Positions 10,344-19,702 of a stretch of DNA of 43,329 bases are shown here, one piece after another. Under the pieces are notes generated by a model. The model ran no database searches and was not told the origin of the DNA. It was given only the letters and a program-made list of their open reading frames with translations. The translations under genes were made by a program, and so were the position numbers. The stretch lies in the NCBI GenBank assembly GCA_903913145.1, contig CAIWKC010000060.1, positions 1 through 43,329 on the forward strand. The letters run 5' to 3'. This stretch comes from an uncultured Gallionellaceae bacterium (GTDB lineage: Bacteria; Pseudomonadota; Gammaproteobacteria; Burkholderiales; Gallionellaceae). Numbering within the stretch: position 1 is the stretch's first letter; every line of letters begins with the position of its first letter.

Positions 10344-10513
10344 ACTATCTGGTTACTATTGGACTGTTACTGGTATTGTTGGTTGGCTGGGTAATAGTAG
10401 AACAATTAGCATTCATTTTTGCGCATCGACATCCGGAATTCGGTCCGCCGCGAAAATTGGGTTGTGGCGGTTGTGGAAATAATTGCGAAGGCCAATGCAA
10501 AAACGAGCATTAA
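10340..10513 (+). CDS. 57-aa single-TM protein with C-terminal CxxCxxxCxxxC (NqrM-like architecture); absent from the supplied ORF track
   Basis: ATGA overlap with the rnfA stop; translation MNYLVTIGLLLVLLVGWVIVEQLAFIFAHRHPEFGPPRKLGCGGCGNNCEGQCKNEH*. Confidence 0.8.
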   Translation: MNYLVTIGLLLVLLVGWVIVEQLAFIFAHRHPEFGPPRKLGCGGCGNNCEGQCKNEH

Positions 10514-10593
10514 AACTTTAAATAGCTCACAATATGGTTTTGGCAGAAATTCAGATTGATGCAAATTTAGTTAAATAAATACAGGAGTAGTTC

Positions 10594-12963
10594 ATGCAAC
10601 CTTATGTTATTCCATTCCAGTCTCTGGGTATCACTGACATTCCAGAGGTAGGCGGAAAAAATGCTTCACTCGGCGAAATGATTTCCAACCTGAGTTCCTC
10701 CGGGGTGAACGTACCGGGTGGCTTTGCCACAACAGCGCAGGCTTACCGGGATTTTTTGGCTGAAGACGGTCTGGACAAACGCATTGAGGATGCTGTATCA
10801 ACACTTAATGTGGATGACGTTGTCGCTTTGGCAGAAGCAGGCCGCAAAATTCGCGGCTGGATCGTCGATGCTCCGTTACCCAAGCGACTTGAATCTGAAA
10901 TTCGCGAACATTACACTAAATTGGCCGCTGAAGGAGAAGGAAGCTTCGCGGTACGTTCTTCAGCCACAGCGGAAGATTTGCCGGATGCTTCATTTGCCGG
11001 TCAGCAAGAAACTTTTTTAAACATTCACGGCATTGATCATATTTTGCATGCCATTCGTGAAGTGTTTGCCTCACTGTATAACGACCGTGCAATCTCTTAC
11101 CGTGTCCATAAAGATTTTACCCATGCCGATGTTGCGCTTTCTGCTGGCGTACAACGCATGGTACGTTCTGATCTGGGTGCTTCCGGTGTGATGTTCACCC
11201 TGGATACAGAGTCCGGTTTCCGTGATGCCGTATTCATAACCTCATCCTACGGCTTGGGTGAAATGGTGGTGCAGGGTGCTGTTAATCCAGATGAGTTTTA
11301 CGTACATAAACAACAACTCGCGGCAGGTTTCCCTGCTGTTATTCGTCGCAGTTTAGGTTCCAAACAACAGCAGATGGTTTTCGACGTGCAACGTTCTGCG
11401 GGTCGCTCTACGCGCATCGAGCCGGTACCGGCTGCCGATCAATCCCGATTTTCATTGAACGATGAGGATGTGTTGCAATTGGCTCGTTATGCTGTCTCCA
11501 TTGAAAAGCATTATGGTCGTCCGATGGACATCGAATGGGGTAAAGACGGCAATGATGGCAAGTTGTACATTTTGCAAGCACGTCCTGAAACAGTTAAATC
11601 AAATGCCTCCAGTGGCGCCACTGAAAAATATCGCCTGCAGCAACGCGGAGTTGTATTGGTTGAAGGCCGGGCTATCGGGCAAAAGATAGGCACCGGACGT
11701 GTGCGCATCGTCGACAGTACAGCTGATATGGACAAAGTACAAGCTGGGGATGTGCTGGTCACGGATATGACTGATCCGAATTGGGAACCCGTGATGAAGC
11801 GGGCTGCAGCCATTATTACCAATCGCGGTGGACGCACTTGTCATGCTGCAATCATCGCACGTGAATTGGGCATTCCTGCCATTGTCGGTTGTGGACACGC
11901 CACTTCAGCATTGCAAGAAGGTGAAACTGTCACGGCTTCATGTGCTGAAGGGGATACCGGTTATGTTTACCACGGAAGCTTGCCTTTTGAGATCGTAGTC
12001 AATAGCGAAGATGCTTTACCAGCGATCCCGGTAAAGCTCATGTTGAATGTGGGCAATCCAACGCTGGCATTCGAGTTTGCGCAACTGCCTTCCGCAGGTG
12101 TAGGTTTGGCTCGTCTCGAATTCATCATCAATAATCTGATTGGCATCCATCCGAAAGCGGTGCTTGAATACAATAAACTACCAAGCAAATTGCATGACGC
12201 TGTGGCACGTCGCTCAGCAGGATATTCCGACCCTGTCGAGTTCTATGTTGAGAAAATTGTTGAAGGTGTTTCTACACTCGCTGCTGCATTCTGGCCTAAA
12301 CCCGTGATCGTGCGTTTGTCAGACTTCAAGTCGAACGAATACCGCAAGCTGTTAGGCGGCGAAATCTACGAGCCGATGGAAGAAAACCCCATGATCGGTT
12401 TCCGTGGAGCCGGTCGTTACGTCGCGCCTAATTTCAGCGATTGCTTTGAGTTGGAATGCCGCGCGATGAAACGCGTGCGTGAAAAACTGGGATACACTAA
12501 CGTTGAGTTGATGATCCCCTTTGTGCGAACAGTGCAAGAAGCCCGAGAAGTGGTGACCACTTTAGAACAACACGGCTTGAAGCGCGGACAGAACGGATTG
12601 CGTCTCATCATGATGTGCGAGATCCCATCCAACGCATTGTTAGCCGAAGACTTCCTGCAATTTTTTGACGGCTTCTCTATTGGTTCCAATGATTTAACTC
12701 AGCTTACGCTAGGACTGGATCGTGATTCCAGTTTGGTGGCCGATCGTTTTGATGAACGTGACCCGGCGGTTAAGGCGTTATTGACAATGGCGATTACGAC
12801 CTGCAACCGTCTTAATAAATACGTCGGTATTTGCGGCCAGGGGCCTTCAGACCATTTTGACTTTGCCCAATGGTTGATGGATATTGGTATCCAAACCATG
12901 TCACTTAATCCTGACACCGTTGTTGATACTTGGCGCAAGTTAGCTCAGCGCAATAAGCCTTGA
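10594..12963 (+). CDS. ppsA: Phosphoenolpyruvate synthase
   Basis: 789 aa; [12 protein letters not shown]-terminus, [21 protein letters not shown] phosphohistidine loop, C-terminal [16 protein letters not shown] and CGQGPSD; RBS caggag. Confidence 0.95.
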   Translation: MQPYVIPFQSLGITDIPEVGGKNASLGEMISNLSSSGVNVPGGFATTAQAYRDFLAEDGLDKRIEDAVSTLNVDDVVALAEAGRKIRGWIVDAPLPKRLESEIREHYTKLAAEGEGSFAVRSSATAEDLPDASFAGQQETFLNIHGIDHILHAIREVFASLYNDRAISYRVHKDFTHADVALSAGVQRMVRSDLGASGVMFTLDTESGFRDAVFITSSYGLGEMVVQGAVNPDEFYVHKQQLAAGFPAVIRRSLGSKQQQMVFDVQRSAGRSTRIEPVPAADQSRFSLNDEDVLQLARYAVSIEKHYGRPMDIEWGKDGNDGKLYILQARPETVKSNASSGATEKYRLQQRGVVLVEGRAIGQKIGTGRVRIVDSTADMDKVQAGDVLVTDMTDPNWEPVMKRAAAIITNRGGRTCHAAIIARELGIPAIVGCGHATSALQEGETVTASCAEGDTGYVYHGSLPFEIVVNSEDALPAIPVKLMLNVGNPTLAFEFAQLPSAGVGLARLEFIINNLIGIHPKAVLEYNKLPSKLHDAVARRSAGYSDPVEFYVEKIVEGVSTLAAAFWPKPVIVRLSDFKSNEYRKLLGGEIYEPMEENPMIGFRGAGRYVAPNFSDCFELECRAMKRVREKLGYTNVELMIPFVRTVQEAREVVTTLEQHGLKRGQNGLRLIMMCEIPSNALLAEDFLQFFDGFSIGSNDLTQLTLGLDRDSSLVADRFDERDPAVKALLTMAITTCNRLNKYVGICGQGPSDHFDFAQWLMDIGIQTMSLNPDTVVDTWRKLAQRNKP

Positions 12964-12976
12964 AAACTGCTTAAAA

Positions 12977-13020
12977 CCCATCTCAAATTCACACTCTTCA
13001 AGATTTGAGATGGGCTTTCT
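12977..13020 (+). terminator. Rho-independent-type terminator after ppsA
   Basis: Perfect 12-bp inverted repeat CCCATCTCAAAT (12977-12988) / ATTTGAGATGGG (13003-13014) followed by CTTTCTTT. Confidence 0.75.
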
Positions 13021-13442
13021 TTAAGTAAGTCAGTATTTTCGGTAGTTGCAAGTAAATACAAATATGAATTGTTTGACTTGCAACTGCCTGAATATATTAG
13101 CCATAGATGAGTCCGCCAAAAAAGTACAAGCAATTTCAGCGCAATTAACCCTGAACCTGAATCATTTCAGTTCATCACCAATCTTTGCGATTAGTCGACT
13201 CTAAAGTGTCCTGAAAATTAACACATGACTATTGTCAATGGCATCGTAGATTCGCATACCCGTTGCATTGAAAAACAGTGGAACAGAGTCATATTTTCGA
13301 ACATTTCTCGAGAAGTTTGTGAAATAGTGCTAGGGTATAGTTTTACAAATCCGATGCTTACGGCGATCAAATTTTTTGGATAATCTTAACAAAGATTTTT
13401 TCGTAGAGTTAATCTGCATAAAGTAAGGGAAATGAGGAAGAA

Positions 13443-14760
13443 ATGATCCCTGCGCTGGCAGAAAAATTGGGGCTGAACATCTCCCCTGAGAATTTCCTGA
13501 TTCGTGCCAAACAAATGCGCACTCTGGTTAAGGCTTACCCGTCAATGATAGCGGCAAACATTGTGATGACTCCGTTAGTGGCCTGGCTAATGTGGAACAA
13601 GATTGATCATGTTGTGCTTATTTGCTGGGTTACGCTACTTTATTGTTTTCACATTTTGGAAGTCAGGCACTTGCATAGCTACCCCAATAAAATTGGAAAT
13701 ATAAAAGAATGCAGACGCTGGCAAATACAGTTTCAGTTATCCGATAGTCTGGTTGGAGCACTTTGGGGTAGTGCGGGTGTATTTATGTTTATACCCAGCG
13801 AACCTATATATCAGGCTTTTATGTTATGCATTATGATGGGAATGGCTGCCGGGGCAGTTGCAGGTAACCTCGTATTCCCGATGTCGCAGCAAACATATGT
13901 GGCGCTGGTAATTCTGCCTATAACAATAAAAATGCTACTTCAAGGAACGCGTGAATATTATTTATTAGCCACAATGGTAGGTATTTTTCTGGTTTTTGTT
14001 ATGAAAGCTGGACGTGATCAAAGTGAATTCTTTGAACTATCGATACACCGTGGATTTGAACACACTGAACTTTTGGAGAAGTTGGAAAAGCAAAACGATC
14101 AGATGCTCCGTGCAGGTGAGCTCAAGTCCAAATTCCTGGCTGCTGTTAGTCATGATTTGAGACAACCGTTATATGCACTTAATTTTTTTTTGATGCGCTC
14201 AAACCCTATGTAAACGAGGATGGACAAAAAGTTCAAGATCAAATAATGCGTTCAACGTTGGTTCTGAACAGTATGTTTGATAATTTGTTGGACATTACAA
14301 AGTTAGAAGCTGGCGTAGTTATCATAAACAGTATTCCAACAGAAATTAACCTGGTGTTAGACACAATTCGACATGAGTTCGAATGGTTGGCTAACCAGAA
14401 GAATTTGAAACTAATGATTCATAAATGTGAGCATATTGTTTTTACCGATACAGAACTATTGAAAACAATTCTTCGTAATCTAGTATCTAATGCAATCAGG
14501 TATACCGAACAAGGTGAGATACGATTAATCTGCCATCAGTAAAGTGACAAGCTGAGGATGGAAGTTTCCGATACGGGTATAGATATAGAGCCGGAATATT
14601 TTCAAGTATCAAAAATCAACCCACTAAGTGAAAAAGGTTTGGGTTTGGGACTTTCTATCGTAAAACATCTTGAAAAACTGCTAGGCTACGACATGCAGGT
14701 TATTTCAACCCTTGAAAGGGTACCAAGTTCGAATTATTTATTCCAATTATAGCAATGTGA
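13443..14760 (+). pseudogene. Degenerate membrane sensor histidine kinase
   Basis: ORFs 13443-14213, 14246-14542 and 14558-14752 form one kinase: 6TM-like N-terminus, SHDLRQPLYALNFF H-box, NLVSNAIRYT N-box, GLGLGLSIVKHLEKLLG G-box. Interrupted by a frameshift at T9 (14183-14191), an in-frame TAA (14540-14542), a likely small deletion near 14600 and a second frameshift near 14718-14720. Confidence 0.85.
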
Positions 14761-14775
14761 TAAAACGACTACACA

Positions 14776-16002
14776 ATGGCTGCTTTTAGATATGAAACAT
14801 TAGATACCAGCGGACGGGAATCAAGAGGTGTGATCGAGGCAGACACGCTGCGCCAGGCACGAGCAAATTTGCGGGATACTGGATTCACAGTAATTTCTGT
14901 TCAGACAGTTTCACAGGACAACCTGCAGGCAGGTGCTTCAGGGAGTTGGCGTGAACGCTTTCGTTCAGGTATATCAAGTGCTCAGCTCAGTCTTATTACC
15001 AGACAACTTGCGACATTGCTGGCTGCAGGATTGACTTTGGAGCAAGCGTTTAATGCTCTGATTGAGCAGAGCGAAAGTGAAACAGTGACTCACGTTTTGG
15101 CTGGCGTACGCGCAGAAATATTGGCGGGTCATACCTTGGCTCAAGCAATGGGTAAATATGAGCGTGTTTTCCCCGACATCTTCAGGGCATTGGTTAAAGC
15201 GGGTGAAGCGTCAGGAGAGTTGGGTCATGTGATGTTAAGGCTGGCGGACTACACAGAATCGCGCCAGGCGTTGCAGCAAAAAGTCGGGTTGGCGTTTGTT
15301 TATCCTGCCATTGTTACTGCTGTTGCATTGCTGGTGGTAACAGGACTCTTGATGTATGTTGTCCCACAGGTGGTCAGCGTGTTTCAGCAATCGCATCAAA
15401 GCCTGCCCTTGTTGACGCGACTTTTAATTGGGTTAAGTTCCGGGTTGCAGGCAAGCTGGGGATATTTACTCATTCTAATCGTTACAACAATATTGGGTAC
15501 GCGCATGCTATTGCAGCGTGAAGAAATACGGTTCCAATGGCATTTACGCGTTTTAAGGTTGCCTGTATTTGGACGACTGGTGCGGGGAATCAACGCTGCA
15601 CGTATGGCAAGTACATTAGCAATCCTTGCGGGAAGTGGGGTTCCCTTACTGATTTCACTTCAGGCTGCGACGGGAGTGGTGAATAATTTGCCTATGCGTC
15701 GCGCATTGGAAGAAGCGGCCAAAAAAGTGCGGGAAGGTGTCGAATTAAGCAGAGCCTTGGCTGTATCGAAACTATTCCCGCCTATACTGATTCATCTTAT
15801 TGCCAGCGGAGAATCGAGTGGTAAGCTTGATGCGATGCTAGAACGTGCCGCGACGCAACAAGAGCAAGAGGTGGGTAACTATACGTCAATATTGACCGCG
15901 CTGCTTGAGCCTGTCCTTATTCTTTCGATGGGTGGTGTAGTTCTGCTCATTGTATTGGCGATTTTGATGCCCATTATCGAAATGAATCAAATGGTGCACT
16001 AA
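14776..16002 (+). CDS. gspF: Type II secretion / type IV pilus inner-membrane platform protein, GspF/PilC family
   Basis: 408 aa; MAAFRYETLDTSGRESRGVIEADTLRQARANLRDTGF N-terminus, duplicated T2SSF domains with TMs. Confidence 0.88.
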   Translation: MAAFRYETLDTSGRESRGVIEADTLRQARANLRDTGFTVISVQTVSQDNLQAGASGSWRERFRSGISSAQLSLITRQLATLLAAGLTLEQAFNALIEQSESETVTHVLAGVRAEILAGHTLAQAMGKYERVFPDIFRALVKAGEASGELGHVMLRLADYTESRQALQQKVGLAFVYPAIVTAVALLVVTGLLMYVVPQVVSVFQQSHQSLPLLTRLLIGLSSGLQASWGYLLILIVTTILGTRMLLQREEIRFQWHLRVLRLPVFGRLVRGINAARMASTLAILAGSGVPLLISLQAATGVVNNLPMRRALEEAAKKVREGVELSRALAVSKLFPPILIHLIASGESSGKLDAMLERAATQQEQEVGNYTSILTALLEPVLILSMGGVVLLIVLAILMPIIEMNQMVH

Positions 16003-16031
16003 GCTAATCAACGCAGAAATACCACAGAATA

Positions 16032-16214
16032 TTATGCGCCATCCTTTTTTAGGAATTTCGATTCAAGTTCGATAATTCTTTCTTGAGCAGCCTCAAATTT
16101 TTCTACCAAAGTTTTGTAAGCAATTTCTTTTAGTTTTTCCTGTTTTTCGTATTCAACTTGTAACTCACGTATACGCCTGAGAAGTCTTTCAGTTTCATGG
16201 GTTTGTCCACTCAT
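16032..16214 (-). CDS. Small coiled-coil hypothetical protein
   Basis: Heptad-like composition MSGQTHETERLLRRIRELQVEYEKQEKLKEIAYKTLVEKFEAAQERIIELESKFLKKDGA; GGAG RBS-like sequence before the second Met of the track ORF (16032-16226). Confidence 0.45.
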   Translation of the reverse strand: MSGQTHETERLLRRIRELQVEYEKQEKLKEIAYKTLVEKFEAAQERIIELESKFLKKDGA

Positions 16215-16624
16215 TTGTTGCTCCATTTATTTGAGTTGCACAAAAGTCACTTAATGTGCGTTCGCTATTGTGACTTCTGCAAATTACAAAGTAGTTAAGG
16301 AGCAAAATACATGCCTCGAAACCAAAATGACACTTGAATTATCTTTAATTTGGCTGATTGTTCAATGGAAAGACCACATTACAACACAAAAGTTCCATTC
16401 ACTCGCTGCCGCGTAAACAAATCCAGCCCTGTTTTATTTTGATCTATTTTTTAACAAGCCGGCTAGGCAGCTTGCGCTTTAACGAAAAGGAAAGGTTGAT
16501 TGCATAGTTACTGTGAGGACAGAAATAACCCGCTTTTATGCCTTTATTCGAGCCTTATCTTAAATTGCAAACTGCTACCTTAGCGTCAAGCCAGCGTCTT
16601 GGTTTTAACGCAAATGAGGTTTTT

Positions 16625-19405
16625 ATGCCAGCCCAAAAGAAAATTCGTTTAGTAACCGATGAAAATCGTTCTGAAACTGAGGCCATCCAGGAAACACGCA
16701 GTCGAATGGAGGCAGAAATTGAGGTGCAATTAGCAGCTCAAGCTCGAACGCGTGCTGAGGCGCATGCCCGCGCAATTGCCAATGGCAAGGTGAGACAAGA
16801 AAACGAATTGGCTGAACAAATTGAATTACGTAGCCGGTCCGAGACTCAGTTGGTTGATGAAGTAAAGATGCGTTTAAAACTGGAACGAGAACTTACAGAA
16901 TCTGCCAGTGAAAAATTAATTGCTGAAAAGCTTTTGACGGACGCTGTTGAAATTAAACTTGCCGCAGAAAGGCAGGCACAGGCAGAACTTACACAACGTC
17001 TGGCTGAAGAAAAACACTTGAGTGGCGTAATAGAAGAACGAGCCAATTTGGATCGTGAGATTGCACTAGTAGCCCAGCAAAAAGCCCTCAACGAAACTCA
17101 ACTTGCAAAAATCTCACAAGAAAAACTTAAAGCTGAAAAGGAAGTATTGGCACTTGTTAATGCAAAACTGACCGCTGAAATGGCTGCGATGGAAGCCAAT
17201 CAATCGCGTTCACGTGCTGAGACGATCGCATTATCCGAAACTCAGGCTCGTGTATCAGCGGCAATTGAAGCAGAACGCACAGAAGTCGCAAGAGCGGAAG
17301 CAGAACGTAAAATCACTGAAACCTTTGAATTACGTGCACGGGTCGAACAACAAGCGCAGGCCGAAGCAAGTGCACGTGTAGCTGCAGAATTGCAATTGGT
17401 AGAATTTGGGAAAATTACCGCGCAGAAAGAACAGGAAAGCCGCATCGCGGCAGAACGCAAATTGCAAGCAGAGCAGGACATGCTTTCACTGCTGAATGCG
17501 CAGGTCGAACTGGAGCAACAAGCCGTAAAAGAACGTGAGGCTGGAAATCTGTTGCTGAAACAAGCCGAGCTTCATGCACGTGATCACCTAGCTGCGGAAT
17601 TGCAGGCTAAGCAAGCTACAGAAGCCAAAATTCAAGCCGAGCGAGATTTGACCGATGCTGCACGAGCTCGTGCAGAAGCAGAAATGCGTGCTGCGCGCGC
17701 GATTGAAATGCAACTAAAAGCAGAGGCAGCGGCAATAGATGCTGCCCAAAAGCAGGCTGAAGTTGCAATGTGTGCCAAGCAATTGGCTGAAGAAAATGCA
17801 GCCATGAATGAACAGTTGCTTAAGGTTGAACAATTGCCTGCCCAGGCCGCGGCAATGGCCAATAAAGAATTAAAAAAGAAATTGGAAGCGATTAATGAGC
17901 GTATCGCATTAGCCAATGAGCGCACTAGTTTAATGGTTGCAGAGTTTATGGCTGAAGCAGAAAGATTGGAAGCAGATCGCGAAGTGGTCACTGCAATCCG
18001 ACAACGTGTCGAAACTGAACAATCTGCCGCAGAGGCGAAGCAAAAACGAATTGCTTTGGAAGCGGATGCCGAACGCGTGTCTAAAGAACAAATTGCAATT
18101 GAGAATAAAACAGTCGCAGAGATTACTTTGCGCATGGATACCGAATTGCGTGCCATTGATGCGGACAACAAACGGATTGCGTTGGAGGTGCGCGCTCAAG
18201 AGGCAGCTGCTGCAAGCTTGGTGGCTGCCGAAGCAGCAATTGCTGTGGCCAAATCGAGAGAAGATTATGAAATGCGTGCATTGAACATGACCAAAATGCG
18301 CACTGAAACTGAAGCTCGTGCAGCCAAAGCTGCCGAGGAAGCTCTGCTGGCAGAATCTCGCGCAACGGTGTTTGCACGCCAACGTATTGAGGCGGCAAAT
18401 CAGGCGGCAACCAAGGCTACTGAAGAAATTAAGATTGCAGAATCTCGCGCAACGGCACTTGTTCGAGATCGTATCGAGGCGGCAAATCAGGAGGCCGCCA
18501 AGGCTGTAGAAGAAATTAAGATTGCAGAATCTCGTGCAACGGCACTTGTTCGCGATCGTATCGAGGCGGCGAATCAGGCCGCAGCCAAGGCTGCTAAGGA
18601 AGCAAAAGTTGCCGAGTCGCACGCAATGGCACTTGCGCTTGAACGTATTGAGGTTGCAAATCAAACTGTAGCCAAGGCCGTTGATGAAGCAAAGGCTGCA
18701 GAATCGCGCGCAACTGCACTCGCGAATCAACGTATTGAGGTGGCTAACCAGGCTGAAGAATTGGCAAGTGCCCGTGAAAAAGACGAGTATCTTCACCTTG
18801 AATTGGAACAACAAAAATTGCGTGAAGAGTCACGAGCAAGGGAAATTGTGGCTGAGCGGCTTGAAATGGAACGTCGCACTGCAAATGAGATTGAGGCGCG
18901 CATCGCCCTGGAATTACAAACAATAGAAGCAGTCCGCAAAATGGAAATGGCCGAAGTGCTGGCAAAAGATGCTGCCAGTGAAAAACTTTTAGCGCATGAA
19001 CAAACTGCAAATGCGATGCTCGCTCGCGAAGAACTTGACCGCCAATTGACTGCGGTAGAACGCCAAGAGTTCGAGCGCATCAATACGGAACTTGAAACAG
19101 GTAAGTTGATGAGCAAGTTGCGCAGAACAAGTATTATCAGCAAAATATCCCAAGTCGCCTTGGTTGCAACACTGGTATTTAGCTTGAGTTACATGTTTTT
19201 AGAAGGTCACTCAGTTGCGCACCCTGGCATTGAAACAAATGCCACAGAAGCAAAAATAAACACAGCAGAGCCTGTAGTCGCCGAAGCGACGATAGTCAAT
19301 ACACCAGTCGCGGAACCTATTGTTCTGGCAAGTTTTAAAATGGCAACAGAAATAAGCAGCTTTCAATTAACCGGGCAACCGTCTGAAAAAATATCAAGCA
19401 ACTAA
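16625..19405 (+). CDS. Very long Ala/Glu-rich coiled-coil protein with near C-terminal transmembrane segment
   Basis: Track ORF 16538-19405; the internal ATG at 16625 has GAGG at RBS distance. Long charged helical heptads, TM KISQVALVATLVFSLSYMFLEGH near the C-terminus and a polar tail. Confidence 0.8.
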   Translation: MPAQKKIRLVTDENRSETEAIQETRSRMEAEIEVQLAAQARTRAEAHARAIANGKVRQENELAEQIELRSRSETQLVDEVKMRLKLERELTESASEKLIAEKLLTDAVEIKLAAERQAQAELTQRLAEEKHLSGVIEERANLDREIALVAQQKALNETQLAKISQEKLKAEKEVLALVNAKLTAEMAAMEANQSRSRAETIALSETQARVSAAIEAERTEVARAEAERKITETFELRARVEQQAQAEASARVAAELQLVEFGKITAQKEQESRIAAERKLQAEQDMLSLLNAQVELEQQAVKEREAGNLLLKQAELHARDHLAAELQAKQATEAKIQAERDLTDAARARAEAEMRAARAIEMQLKAEAAAIDAAQKQAEVAMCAKQLAEENAAMNEQLLKVEQLPAQAAAMANKELKKKLEAINERIALANERTSLMVAEFMAEAERLEADREVVTAIRQRVETEQSAAEAKQKRIALEADAERVSKEQIAIENKTVAEITLRMDTELRAIDADNKRIALEVRAQEAAAASLVAAEAAIAVAKSREDYEMRALNMTKMRTETEARAAKAAEEALLAESRATVFARQRIEAANQAATKATEEIKIAESRATALVRDRIEAANQEAAKAVEEIKIAESRATALVRDRIEAANQAAAKAAKEAKVAESHAMALALERIEVANQTVAKAVDEAKAAESRATALANQRIEVANQAEELASAREKDEYLHLELEQQKLREESRAREIVAERLEMERRTANEIEARIALELQTIEAVRKMEMAEVLAKDAASEKLLAHEQTANAMLAREELDRQLTAVERQEFERINTELETGKLMSKLRRTSIISKISQVALVATLVFSLSYMFLEGHSVAHPGIETNATEAKINTAEPVVAEATIVNTPVAEPIVLASFKMATEISSFQLTGQPSEKISSN
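18341..18775 (+). repeat. Five tandem 87-bp (29-aa) repeats inside the coiled-coil gene
   Basis: Units at 18341, 18428, 18515, 18602 and 18689; consensus (I/A)K(I/V)AESRATALVRDRIEAANQAAAKAxEE. Units 2 and 3 are nearly identical. Confidence 0.9.
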
Positions 19406-19425
19406 GCTCAAATTTTGACGGAACG

Positions 19426-19456
19426 AGCGGAGGACAATCATCCTCCGCTTTTTTTT
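19426..19456 (+). terminator. Rho-independent terminator after the coiled-coil gene
   Basis: AGCGGAGGA / TCCTCCGCT perfect 9-bp stem, 6-nt loop, T8 tract. Confidence 0.88.
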
Positions 19457-19500
19457 ACCCAGTTTTTTCAGCAATCGAAGTCCCAAATGAATTTGTCGGG

Positions 19501-19529
19501 TTGAGTTGGTTCTTCGTTTCGGTTATAAT
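19501..19529 (+). promoter_or_regulatory. Sigma70-type promoter for rpsB
   Basis: TTGAGT - 17 bp - TATAAT (19501-19506 / 19524-19529). Confidence 0.7.
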
Positions 19530-19702
19530 TCGCGCCCTGTTTGTAAGGCATGTTGCCTGCAAGCATAATTTACCCATCCGTTCATGTTGGGGTGCCCTTT
19601 ATCAAAGTGAGGCAAATCCGTTACTAGCCAAAACTGGACGGAGTTGACACAGGGTCAAGCTGACGGGTGGTTGACATTAACCCTTAACAATTTGGAGTAA
19701 TC

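Noticed and set aside
14183-14191. T9 tract in the kinase as a phase-variation switch or programmed frameshift
   Set aside because: A downstream in-frame stop, a missing segment and a second frameshift would still inactivate the protein, so decay is the simpler reading.
18341-18775. 87-bp repeats as a CRISPR or intergenic repeat array
   Set aside because: Repeats are contiguous, in frame and coding, with no spacers; they are protein repeats.
17930-18814. 294-aa reverse ORF opposite the coiled-coil gene
   Set aside because: Cys/Phe/Arg-rich repetitive translation that mirrors the repetitive Ala/Glu codons on the forward strand; a shadow ORF.
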